Source: Taenia hydatigena
Taxonomy: Eukaryota; Platyhelminthes; Cestoda; Cyclophyllidea; Taeniidae
NCBI GenBank assembly: GCA_036345935.2
Contig: JADWOT020000003.1
Coordinates: 7,759,349 to 7,823,348 of the forward strand
Length of the DNA: 64,000 nucleotides
Direction of reading: 5' to 3'
Shown: positions 12,801 through 24,900 of the stretch, in pieces
Layout: each line of letters opens with the position of its first letter
Numbering within the stretch: the first letter of the stretch is position 1
Notes under the pieces: model-generated
The model's input: the letters and a program-made list of their open reading frames with translations, nothing else
Databases searched by the model: none
Told to the model about the DNA's origin: nothing
Position numbers and translations under genes: made by a program

Positions 12801-14434
12801 TGCATATTGGTGAGGTGGCGATAGTCTGCAATGCAGCAAAATTATTTCCGCACACCGTTTTTAGGCGAGGTCGGGCGACGTGTCACGACTGATCGAATAG
12901 GCAAGTTGATTCGAAACCAAAGAGGCTAACTTCTAGACATTAAGGAAAAATTGTGTTGCATTTAGACAGATTATTAAATTACACATGTAAGTGTGTCCGC
13001 ACTTCAGTTCCAACGGTTTCGACTACTACCCCGTGGCATGGCTTTTGAGTCATGACTGCAGATTTCCAGCCTCTCTGTGCACCTTGGCTACCATAGTGCT
13101 TTGGCTAATTGCGTATTCTCGAAGAACGCGAGATATTCTGTGACTGCCTACAATAAGATGGTTCACCAAAAAGGGCGAATTCACATCAAATACACAGTGG
13201 TGTAGTGCATGTTAAGTTGAATGCATCTTTTGGGTGGCGAGACAGCAGATCGCATCGATCTCGTGGCTGGTCAGACGCTACTGATTGACGATTGCGGAAA
13301 AGGCCTAAGAGTATGGAACTTCTTGTTCCTGAGGCATTACAGTAAATGCAATCCAGCCAAAAGTGACTCAGAGTTGAGCAAGGGAATGGGTTTCGGTATA
13401 AACGCGAACCTCCAGCTTTGCAGGCGTGAAACCTACGCTGTGTGCACTGATGTCAACATCAAGGGAAATAAGCATATGTACATTTTCATTTGACCGAATA
13501 TATGTAATATATAATATCGAATGATGCGAACCTTCGCTGTGAAGTCGATTCGGATTTGTTGACTAGGTGGAAGAGATGGGTGAGATGCAGTGCACTCGTG
13601 TACACATCTTCATTTGGGAGCAGTTCATCCGCGGAAGAGCCTCTAAGCGCCACGGTGGTGATGGTGACAGGTAAAACCATCACATGGAGGCAACTGTTTC
13701 CTTTTCTTTCGCCAGTGATCAACTCCTGCGTGTAGCATATGCGAGGATCCCGCTCTGCAGATTGTTGTAACTGGTCATCATTGCTTTCAGAGAGTCAACA
13801 AATCCACACCAGCTCAATTTTGCATTGCGCCTGGATTAAATTCTCTAGTAAGCAATCTTGACAGAAGGCTCTCAGAAGCACTTTATTAAATGCTACTAAC
13901 TTGTGCAAATTCCGCAGAGCTGTCTTGAAACATGTCTAATTGTAGGTGAACTATTTCTGCTGCTGCGTTATGCTGCTGGAAAGTAGTGCATATCCATCCC
14001 TACCTGCAGTTGGCAAAGGAAGGACACACTCTGGACGCACTAAAATTGACAAGATGCGTCGCTGACTTTGGAGCTGACAAGTACTATTTCGTCGCAGCAC
14101 TAGAGAAGTGGAGATAGCGCCTCTCAGATTCGTGGATGACTTATTCACTCCTGACGAGTTTGCGATCGGCAATGCATGAAGATAATTAATTCAAGTCTCA
14201 TTTTTACGCAAACATGCTGGCTTTTGCGGCCTCTGGTACTCTACATTTTGTCGCCTAGCCCTTTTCACTTGCCTACGCCACTTCTTGCCCTCATTGAAGA
14301 GGAGAGTAAGATTGCCAGCCTCCCAGTAGCAGGCGAAGAATAGCTATTGTTTTGTTAGAAGTAAATGAAAGGAGTTATTTGATGAAGCAGGTGGAGAAGG
14401 GAATACAAAGAGGTAATAAAAAGGGAGGGGCTTG
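9877..14434 (-). repeat. Right arm of large inverted repeat
   Basis: This is the reverse-complement partner of 1-4558. Its inner edge is the gagc at 9877-9880, and outward pairing continues to 14434, where the partner runs off the window. Substitutions between arms fall inside the open frames and change amino acids freely (for example Glu/Lys and Tyr/His in the frame starting at 12262). This argues against those frames being constrained proteins. The arm could be a genuine palindromic duplication or a mis-joined second haplotype; the sequence alone does not decide. Confidence 0.97.
13221..13493 (+). CDS. Unidentified 90-codon frame, mirrored in both arms
   Basis: An ATG-initiated frame of 90 codons, also present at 942-1214 (-). 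It opens MHLLGGETADRIDLVAGQTL and contains several Cys residues but no family I can name. One arm difference inside it is synonymous (Glu codon gag/gaa) and another changes a residue near the C-terminus. There is no TATA box at the usual distance, no convincing splice site and no polyadenylation signal close by. It is listed because it is the most protein-like frame within the duplicated arms. It may well be chance. Confidence 0.15.
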   Translation: MHLLGGETADRIDLVAGQTLLIDDCGKGLRVWNFLFLRHYSKCNPAKSDSELSKGMGFGINANLQLCRRETYAVCTDVNIKGNKHMYIFI

Positions 14435-17400
14435 GAAGGCAATACTTTGTTGCCAAACTTTGATGGCTATGCAGAGTGTGTGGAACTCATTGCAAACTCT
14501 TTGTTTCCTCCATTCGGTCATCCGTTTTATTCATTTGTTCATCTACCCTCTGTTCAAGCAAATGTTGGGAGCATGCTCAGCTCAATTTATTGGGATAAAT
14601 ACATTCAAGACTGAACATGAGGCCGGTGCTCGTGATGTGGACTCACAGACTTCTCTTGACGGGGCCAGCCGGAAAAGCTATCATCCAATTTGATGGAAGG
14701 GGGATCGCAGCAAAGTAAAGTAAAGGGATTTCATCACCTAGCCAAAACAAAGTAGGGGAAGGTTGGTGAGGATGAATTGAAATGTGGTATTGACGATATC
14801 GTAGAGTGCTGCGACGGCTGGATTTCCTTGTGTTATTCTAATTGAATTCTTCCTCCTTGACACGTGCAGAATGGTTCATTGTCACGTGCTACGTGCGGTG
14901 TGCCGTGTGGCCTATTGCAGAGTCATGTTTGCTGGCTGATAGAGCACAATTTATTTTAGTTGCGATTGGGCAGATGAATTAAAACGCATGTGTGCCTCTT
15001 CATTGTGACTGAACTACACGCGATCTACGGCAGAGAGCTGGAAGTGTCAAGCCTTTTCTCAAAGTCTTCCAACTTTGCGCACCACGCGAAACCGGACGTC
15101 AGTTCACGATCAAAGCAACCTCAATACCAGCCTTCAAGCCACCGCAACATTGTTCCGGAACAGCCTAAATATTTATGCACTTGCAATTTTCCATATTCAG
15201 AAAAAAGGACAAAATTAAAGACAAATGACATGATTGGAATTGATAATAGCTCACAAGATTTCGGTGATTGAGACCGTGGTCTTGTTAGCGATGATTTCTT
15301 CACCTACTTCAAATCGATGGTTTCCTACTTTGCTTTTTAACACTTAAGTAATATGCTTGATCCAAATCTACAGGTATTAGAATGTCCTTCGTTGTGATAA
15401 ATATCTGGTGAGAAAAGTGCTTAGCATAGTTGTTCTTACACTCGAAAGCGCAATGATGCATTTTGGGGTAGTCCAAACCCTACAAGTAAATAGGACTGGA
15501 GGAGGAAGTACACCTTATAAAGAAAGGAGGAGGACAAACAGCACTAAAGGCACTGGCGCCATCGTTACCGTCGCCGATGCAACGCATCATGACGAGTAGG
15601 TGCTCCTACCCCTCCATGCAGCCTGCCCACATCTGTGTCGCCTCCACTGTGCAGCTCATCTCACCAAATTCATTTTCCTTTGCTGTACCATTGCTGCCTT
15701 CCACAGGGATAGAAAACGGCAGCGGTCCTCTACCGCCATTACAATTCACTACGAAGCATCACGACATCTGTGTTTTGCTTTTGAGAATCATCATCGTTGT
15801 CCTCATTCTTTGCACAAATTAAGCCTTCATTTTTATGAAAACCATCTGCTTTCGCAGGTATTGTAGTTTGCTTTTCATCAACATATCGCGTCTGCATCAA
15901 ATATGACCCTAGCGAAAGGTCACGGCTGAATCCGTTCACAAGGAGAGTATCGGTGGTCACACAGAAATGACATCCAAGCATGAGCAAGAGCAATTTAGGC
16001 ATTGTCCTTATTACTATTTGATAAATTCGGCTTTATAGATTGGCATCTGTGGCATTTTAGTTCGGAAGAATTGATATTTATTGAAAAACTGCACAGTCAA
16101 GTGAAATTGCTCCTTCTGCCCTTGGATTTAGAATCTGATTAATTATGAGCAATGAAATCAAAATTGACACAACGAGTTGATAATAATAAAATGACATTTT
16201 CTGTTTTTTCTGCTACTGTTGGCGAGAATCTAGCTGGTGCATAATCATATGATTCGCTTAATGTACGGCAGTCGTCATTGCATTTCAACAGACCCTGCAC
16301 AATACTGCAAAAATAGGGTCTTCACTGTAAACATGGAAGTTATTTTGAAAAGTGACATAAGAGAACACTGAGGAAATCACCTGAAAGGACCTTCAGCTGA
16401 CAAATTAGGGGAAATAAATGTCCCTACTTCTCACCTTAGCCGGCAATATCTAGTAGAATACTGAGATCCCACTTCACTGGCCTCATGATCATCAGCCACT
16501 TTAAGTTGGGTGCGCTTAACTTGGGACTACAAGGGCTTACTGCATGCTGTCCTTGTAGCATAACTAATGCCCGTTGAAGTCACCTAGTATCAGATGAGAG
16601 GTGGGTTGCATTTCCTTCATTTTCCTCCAAAAAGTCCGTGTAGCATGAACCACAGTCAGTCTGCAGACATAGATGTGGTAAACAAAGGTGCTGGATAGAC
16701 GATGTTAGTGTCGAGGTTGGAGTTTGCTTGCAGTGCTGTGTTGGCGTCCGTTAGCCGAGTAAGAGAGCGCATAAAATCCGCGACATCATAGTGCCTATGT
16801 ACTTTTGAGTGGCTTTCCAACAAACGAAGTCGCTGATACACTGAGGTTTGCATTTGTACTTTACTAGAACGGTTAGACTCTCACTGGGATGCAAACAATG
16901 ATTGTGTCTAGCATTGGAAGAAAATTTTGGGTATGAGAGGAGCTATAACAAAAGTGTGCGTGGAAATTTACTATAAAATGCACTTCGTAGAGCAAGCCTT
17001 TGCCACAGCATGGCTTGCAAAGTTACAATGCAATTTGCATAGTAGATTCTGTAATGGATCTTGACAAGCACAGAAAGTTTGCAGCAATGAAGAAGCTGAA
17101 TGAAAAGATTAGATGCGTCCCGCAAAATAGACGAAAATGAGTTAGGTTGAGGCTACCACTTCATCTAAACAAATAAAATTGGCACACACCTACACTGAGT
17201 ATGCAAGATCTTATGTGTTATCTACAAAACTTTGTCGTTGCCTTAAAAGTGTGCTGCGAATGGTAGGGTCTCTGGCCTTCCATCACTAAAGGGTTGAGAA
17301 CGACGTTTGCCCTTGGCATCTGGATGATATGATTGCCCGCAATCTGTGTACTTTGTAGCAGATAGTACATTGCTCCACTACTGGTGCACTTCACTGTAGG

Positions 17401-17456
17401 CAATGAGGCCGAATAGATTCTCTTAATACCATGGAGGAATAAGTGGCAACTCACAA
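14435..17456. other. Intergenic, no gene seen
   Basis: Unique sequence beyond the right arm, with short overlapping frames on both strands near 15.1-16.0 kb and none with a recognised domain. No RNA gene was recognised. It is the 5' flank of the FN3 antigen-like gene. Confidence 0.5.
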
Positions 17457-18963
17457 ATGAGTTGCAGAATGAGGTTTGATTTCTCTAGTTTGAGTTGTGC
17501 ATTTCTGGTCATGCTAGTTTTGGCATGCGCGCGATATCTCTACTGCTTAGACGGCAGATCGGTGTGGAGATCAACTGAAAGTAACAGTAGCAGTAACAGT
17601 GTAGAACTCTTTCCGAAAAATGGGACTGGAATCAATTTATTTGCCTTGCCATATGCACAATAAGTTTGCCTTTCACTGTGCACTACACATACGCGTGCAG
17701 TCAGAACTGTTAAACTTCGGTGTAAATGATAGTGCTTAATGGCTTTTATCTCCGGTACGACATGCAGGTAAAATGGTGCATTTTGAAGTCTTTACTGACA
17801 CTATTCTTAGCTAGTAGAATGCTATTGTCGGACAAAATTATGCTATGTTAATTTATGTTGTGCTGTGTTAAATTCTGGAAATAACTGTGGCAAAAGCGGT
17901 CGATGTAGGAGGAACCCCTATTTCCCACTTCTATCACTGGAACCTCGTGGGCTCTCAAACCTATCTGCTGAGTTGGGACATTCCTAATCTGTTCGAACTC
18001 GGTGCCAGCCTAATCTATCTGAATGGACTAGCGGCTGATCTATTTGGCGAACCGTCAATGAGAATTTCCAATTTCTCACTGGGAGGGATCGCTCTCGGCT
18101 ATCTACAGCCTGACAAACTGTACAATGTTCGCATCGAAGCATTTAAAGATGAAGTCAGCGTTTGGCCTTACAGTAAGAAATAAGAACACAGCCTATAGGT
18201 AAGCTGACGCTTGTAACTCGGAACACATTGCTGTCACCTTGATGGAATGTAGGTTAGATTTAGCGTGCCCTACTACTTGCATTGTGATGGACAACAAATG
18301 GTCGCATTCTTGCGATCACTTCTTCGGGCTTACTTCAAAAAGAAGGCTTGGAAGAGCTATGCTTTTGTAGAGTTAATGGACTCGTTTAACAAAACATAAT
18401 TGATAAGTGGCAATTTAAAAATAATGCTATGGGAAGAGGTTTTAAATACATGGCATTTATTGACGTAGTTTAAGTGTGCCACCTCTTCTGCCAAAGAATC
18501 AAAATAGAAGGGAGACAATAATTTGAGAAATGTGTGGGTTTCGCGTAGTTGTTTGCCACTTATTTGAGATCTACAACACTTCAATTCTTATTGAGAGGTT
18601 TTACTACATCTCGTTGGCCTAAGATCGCATTCATTCATGGAAAAAGCACTGTTAAACAGCAAAGGTGAGCGACCGCATAAAGCCTTGGATGCTTATACCA
18701 TAAATCTTAAAGGCGTATACTTCGGCTTCAGCATTAAAGTAGAATTATTCAAAATGAGCCTAGTTATTTGTCAATCGTGCCATCACTCATCTCAAATTAG
18801 TAATGCTTTCATTAAAATTTGCATTTATTTGGCTATGCATGAACCTCGTAAAAACCTGCATCATCCCGTGATTGACGACAGTGGTTTTGTAATAGTTATT
18901 ATTAGTTTTGTGTTTATCTATTCCTTCTCCACTTCCACTGCGTCGCGGACGAATGAATTTTGA
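17457..18963 (+). CDS. EG95/45W-like oncosphere antigen, single FN3 domain
   Basis: Three-exon model: exon 1 17457-17580, exon 2 17909-18172, exon 3 18896-18963, giving about 151 residues, close to EG95 length. Exon 1 gives a hydrophobic signal sequence (core SCAFLVMLVLACA). Exon 2 is one FN3 domain with GSQTYLLSW near its start and the LQPDKLYNVRIEA strand near its end. Exon 3 gives a short hydrophobic tail (IIISFVFIYSF) that could be a membrane or GPI-attachment segment. Donors AAA|GTAACA and ACA|GTAAGA and acceptors GATGTAG and TTGTAATAG are all phase 1, the symmetry expected for an FN3 exon. Members of this family are secreted or surface proteins of the infective larva with FN3 folds. Homology of exon 2 is the firm part; exons 1 and 3 are inferred. 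If exon 2 is not spliced out at 18173 its frame stops after YSKK at 18183. A decayed or unexpressed copy is possible. Confidence 0.6.
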
Positions 18964-21900
18964 CTGAAACCTGCAGCTATGATTCACATTTCCGTAGGTA
19001 GACGTGCAATCCACATGCATTTTGTCAAGTTCTTTTGACCTAGAAGAGGGTAACATGTGCACTTACCTTCTGCTGTACAGCAGCGGTGTGATTTATTGCA
19101 TGTTCAAACTCACGGAAGTTTGAGATCATGCATTTTGTGCGTCTACCCTGCGTCACGATCCAAAACGCATGCCGGTGGTCTGCCATTCTTCATGAGCCTT
19201 ATTCATATCCCCTCGCCTACAGTACTGTGGCCTACTACTACTTGAGGGCAGATTTGAGGTGTCAGAGTGCAACATTACCGAGACTTCATACTGAAGATCA
19301 TTGAGCAAATTTTACTATCGAACACACCGAAAACATCTCTACAAGCTTTGTTAACTAAAAAATTTGTTAATGATCCAATGGCTTATTAAGAGAAATTGAA
19401 GTAATAATAACAGTAACAGTGAGGGAATACGCACCACAAGATAAGACGGATGCTGTTTGTCCTCGAGCAGAAGGAGGTATAATCCACTTTAACCCAACCG
19501 TATTCACTCTGTATCGGCTATAACGCAGTCAATACTGACTAAAATTAGCATTTTCAAATCCGTCAACGTAAATCAAACGAGTGAGCACCGAGGCTGAAGA
19601 GATTGGTGGCTACCTACCATTCACACTAACGGCAGCGTTATTGGAGCTGTCGCCCTTCAAGCTCAGCATTAAAGCTTCACCCTCTTCCATTGTATGGCTT
19701 AACAAGGCAAAATTCAACTTTTACTTCTACCACTGACGTCAGAGAACACTTCGACCCTTGCTTGCCTCTCACGAAACTCATTTCCAGATCCAAGTTGGAG
19801 AACTGCTGCAGTTCTGCTTAACCTGTCCCCGAGAAGAACAAAACAGCCACCGATCAGAGAGGCTTCCCTCGACACCAGACAGTGATAAAGACAACGAAGA
19901 GTAACATAAGGAAACTGCAACTGCTGAACAAATGGGAATTCCATGGCTTACCTCGAATCAGCATCAATTCAGTCGAAAAGGAAGACTTGATGTGTATGGA
20001 GAGGAAGTGAGGTAGACAGTGAAAGATGTAGGATGTGGGGTGATGATGAGCAGATAAGTTGGAGGAATTGAAATAGGCCTATAGAGAACCCGACTTTGGA
20101 GGGATGGGAATTTGGGACCAAGTCAATTAGCCAAAGTCTAACATTCAGTCCAAAATCATCTTAACTCTGTGAATAATCATGAAATTGTTACTGTTAAACT
20201 CAAGTAGACGTGCATATCCCTTAAGGTCAGTGTTGCGATTCTCATTCTCTGATGCAATTTCTTAACGCAGATTGCCGTTCTGTGTAGGAAGATTTATCTA
20301 AACGCGTTGGAGCACCTGCCCTCACTAGCCGACAGCCAGCAGGTTATCAGTCTGTGTGCAGTACGTGTTCTGTGAAGTTATGCTTTGGTCTCCTCAAATA
20401 TCATCATTATAAGTCCAACGTTTGGCGTATTCCTTCAGCGTGGGTGTATTAACATGCTTACACGCACGTAGACATTAAAAATGAAGCGACGATTCCACCC
20501 GCGAGAAGTTTATTTGCACATCAAGGAATTGTATAAATAACTAACTCCACAAAGTTGCAATGGTGTGACTTTCGCCACTGAGATAAACGGATTGCACCTC
20601 ATTACTTTCCTATTTCCTATTTTACAATGCCAATCTCCTCTCCATCTCCATGCAATATCATCCATGCTCTAATTCAGTAGTACGACTGCTGTATCCTGAT
20701 TTTCGAATCCTAGGTGCAACTGTGAATCACTACGGAGAAATTACTCAACCAAAGGACCACCACTGAGAAGTGATTATGAACTGCGAGATTCAGCTAACAC
20801 TGGTGCAAAATAAGATAGTGCTGGCTGTGTGTCGCGCTTAGTGAAAATGAGAAGGACATGACGCCTGCATTGGCTGACGTCCACAGCAGCGGGCTTGAGG
20901 CAACTGTGGGTCACTTCGAGGTTGGTCCCCACACTGGTGTCAATTCGTCTGGGAGCCCTGTTTCTGGACCCATACACCGCACACCTATCGTCTCCCTTCT
21001 CAACGAAACCAACAAATTTATTCCACTAGCCCATGGCTTCAGAACTACCAAATTGGTGTGCGTTTGATCTCCTGATTTTATTTGGCATTATTTACGCCCA
21101 TTACTTCCATTCATATTGCGGTCTTAAAGCTAATCAAATTCTTTGTACCGGAATTCGTGGCGTTGCTTCATCACCACTTACCAGTCGTATTAGTGGGTAA
21201 AAAATTATCGCGGCATTTTAATAAGGAGAGCGTGGAAATAGTGGGCATTTGAAAGTGTCATGAATTCCACTCTCTAGAAAATGACACAAATTCTTTGAGT
21301 GATTGTTGAATACTAATCAGTTTAAAGGGTGGATAAGCACAAGATCCTATTTTTTAATCGCGGTTCATATACAGTCCCAAATGTCAAATTCTATCTGAAC
21401 TTTGGCATTGACCCACTGGATCCTACATACGCTTCCAGCACATAAACCTCCTTTTCCGATAAATCCTTCGACGGAGGAGGGAAGGCAGGTTTGCATGACC
21501 TGTAGTCCGACAAGCAGACTGACATTTTGGACATTTAAGCACACACCTTCAATGCATTGTCGGTGATGACCTCTAATATGTTAGGCTGAAGAATTTAATC
21601 AAATGTTTGTGGCCATAAAGCAGGAATTACACCTTCAAATTAAGGCTGGAAATCTTATTTAACATTCCTTGTGGTTATATAATAGCAGTAAAAATGAATT
21701 AGCATTGTTAGCTTAATAGTTTATCAAATATTGAGCAAGGATCGGTCTACCGGTGTGACCACAAAGAACTGCGGTTTTGGGCTGATGACGTGAATGAGTG
21801 GCGTAAATAATCGCCGAGAGTGTAGTAATGTGTTGGACCTCTAGTGAGTTGTAGAACTGAGGGCATTGTGACACGTCTAACGAATCACACATTGAAAATG

Positions 21901-24900
21901 ATTATTAAAATTACTTCAGTGGAAAATTACACATTCACTTCCCCTATAAATATTTAGTGAAAGGGGATTGATCTCTGTGTCTCTGGCCGAAACAGGGTCT
22001 GGAAATCATAACCAGCTAATCTTTGAAGCAACACCTCTGCCTGTTCGGTCGCGAAATCATTTGAATCCAGCAGCAAAGGCTACCAATCAGGAAAGCCACA
22101 TCCACAATCCACTTGTTATCTATTCTAATGGCATCAGAGTTGGAGGGAGGAGGGATTAGGTGATAAAAGTCAAACATTCCTAATGCTGTATGTCCTACAT
22201 TAACTGCGTGGTCACGTCGAAGCTTTCACCATCTGTCGAACGTACCTCGTGTGCTTTTGTGTTCCTTTTAGGGTTTCCATCTCATCCTTATTTGCATAAC
22301 GGTACCGAAAACACGCAAGATTTAAGCAAGTTTGTTACAATTTCTGCCGTAGAAAACGTCTTTAATAAAAGTTGGATTATGAACTTATCTGCGTTGGATA
22401 TGGTTGCTTGAAAACCTGCATTCCTTAAAAGAAGCAAACAATCACGTTTTGCATTTTCGTCCATTTGTTTAAACAGCGTGAACAGCTTGGTGAAGAGAAA
22501 CATCGAGTTATAACCAGATGTTTGAACAAATGAAGAAACTTATCATACTTCATGCTCACCATCCAGCTCCAACCAAACTCTGGTAGACTTCCATTCTGTT
22601 TTGGTAATTCTTTAAACAACCTACGGCCGCCTGCAGCTCAAGATGGTCTCAGCACGTTTACTACCAATGCCACTTTCGAGTTCTGCCGTCTCAACAATGC
22701 GTTCCATGTATGCATTTTGAAGTTATGAGAAACGAGTCTACCCAAGTGTTTCTTGTAAAATGTACGGAGCTAGTGTGCTACTGAAAATTGGAACAAGTAG
22801 GCGTAGCATTTACCGTAAAACGCATTCTCAGTAAGAATAGTGGGCCTTAAACACCAAACTAATACCAGTGAATCTTAATTTGACAAAAATTACGCTACAA
22901 CGGATAGTGCGTAAGAAGAGTGGCATGTAGGAACAGTCAAGCTTGCCTGGAATGTGTCCCTACCGAAGGCGATAAACTCAAATATTTCTTAAGCAAAGAA
23001 CTCTAAAGATAATAAAACCATGGAAAGGATAAAGTTCCACATCATCGAGATTTTGTGCTCTTTTGAACGTCCTCTGTGGGAAATCTGTAGAAATTATTCC
23101 AGTTGTACAATAAAAATACCTGTGTCTGCAAACAGAAGGTCATTGTGAGTTGGTACATGCGATTTCGCAAGAAGTCTACTGTGGCAGACACAGGGTCACC
23201 GTTGAGTGTTGTGGCGTTGAGGAATCGACACATCTTGTCTCTGTAAATGGCAAACATTTAAACTGTTTACTCTGATTATCTCTTCAACATAAGCGTTGAT
23301 TTTTGGTGGTGCTTAAGATTTTTAACAGATCAATTTAAGCGTCAACTTCTTCAAATAGATGATGGTTTAGCTTCGCGTAGAACCATGATGAGTAAAGAAG
23401 ATAGATGTCACTACAGCATTCGCTTATTTAATCGAAAACAAATCTTTTAGGTGACACTTCAGGTGTGCAACTTTCATGGTGGCAAAAGTGCGTCCTGGAC
23501 ATCTTCGCTGCGCTGATCAATTTGAAACTGCTGGAATGAATGAGGGCTTATTCGTTTCATTCGATAAGGCAAAACAGGCGAAGTTAGCAGTCATTCTTCC
23601 TTTGTTAGATGTTAAATTAAGATTGGCCATTCCCAAAGCACTCGCACGCTAAAATCCTGTCTTAAGAAGAATATAATGGCCAGTGCGACATGTACACGTT
23701 GACGCTAGCAAATGTAATTCAAATAGGGTTTCCAAATAAACGTGGCAGATGCTTGTGGCCGCCGAGACGACTGAAGGAAATGTCGATAACAGATGTCTTT
23801 TAAGTGAAAGGCATTGTATGCGAATTTTCACTCTACGGGCAAAAATCCGCCTATTGTTACTTCTCGGGACATGGAGCACGTCTAATGAAGAAAATGGTGA
23901 GTAGCAGACGAAAACAAATTACAAGCGAACGGAGAAACATGGCGAAGCCTTCTTGTGGCTAAGGCATTAGCTCTTATCCGCTCCAATTGCGACATCCAGT
24001 ATTTACTGGAATGGCATTTTCAATAAGCAAGTCAAAACTATCCATTAATTAAATAGCGATTCTGTCAAATTAATATTTTATTGTTTTGCTGGTGTAATAA
24101 GAAAGACATTCGCTAATCGAAAGTCTTTAACATTGGATGTTAAAAGCGATCCGTTAGGCAAGCAACTTTCTGAATAAAACTAAGTGTTGGTTAATAGGTT
24201 ATCAGAATACATTGGAAAGTTTAGTCCCATCAATATTTTTTGTGTCTTATATTCTAAACCAGTGTGTTCAACATACCGGGGTTAAAGCAATGTGCACCAC
24301 ACAATTTGGTTTGGGTGAGAGGTATTTGGCAAACACAGGTGTGGTACAGGAGACATCGCAAATTTCCTCGAGGTAAAGGAGTGGTTGGAAAGCTAAAACT
24401 TGTGTCAATGCTAAGTCTATCCCCCTGCTTAAAGGGCATGAGGTTTGAGGACAAAGAACTCAACGTGGAATATGCTAAACTGGTGGCAACTCTAGTAAAC
24501 CTCATCTCGTTCAACTGTGATATGAGCATAAAAGATTGATTTCAAACTGCCAACTATGACCCTTTGCTCTGTTTTGACGCCGCAGCGGGACGAAAGCCTT
24601 TGTGCCTTGCTAATTCCCTCCAAGGTCTGGCATCATCACTCATACCGACCTGGCTCAGTGTTGTGGCATTTTAACCCACCTCGTTATTGGCGAGCAGGGG
24701 AAGACCCTCGCCACAGACTTTGTTGTATGTCACCAAAAAGTATGCCACAATGACGAGAAGTATGCTAAGGAACTTTGATAGAAGGAACTTACCACGGCCT
24801 ACTCCCAAGTGGAGTCATGGTTGGACAAACGTTCAGTGTAGGCGCGCAGTATGACCACCCATTATGGTTGAGAAGTTCTGTGGCATAAGGACAAATTATG

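Noticed and set aside
18871..18963. Hydrophobic frame DDSGFVIVIIS as exon 3 from the acceptor at 18880-18881
   Set aside because: That acceptor gives the wrong phase for exon 2 and an early stop. The acceptor ending at 18895 keeps the frame and was used.
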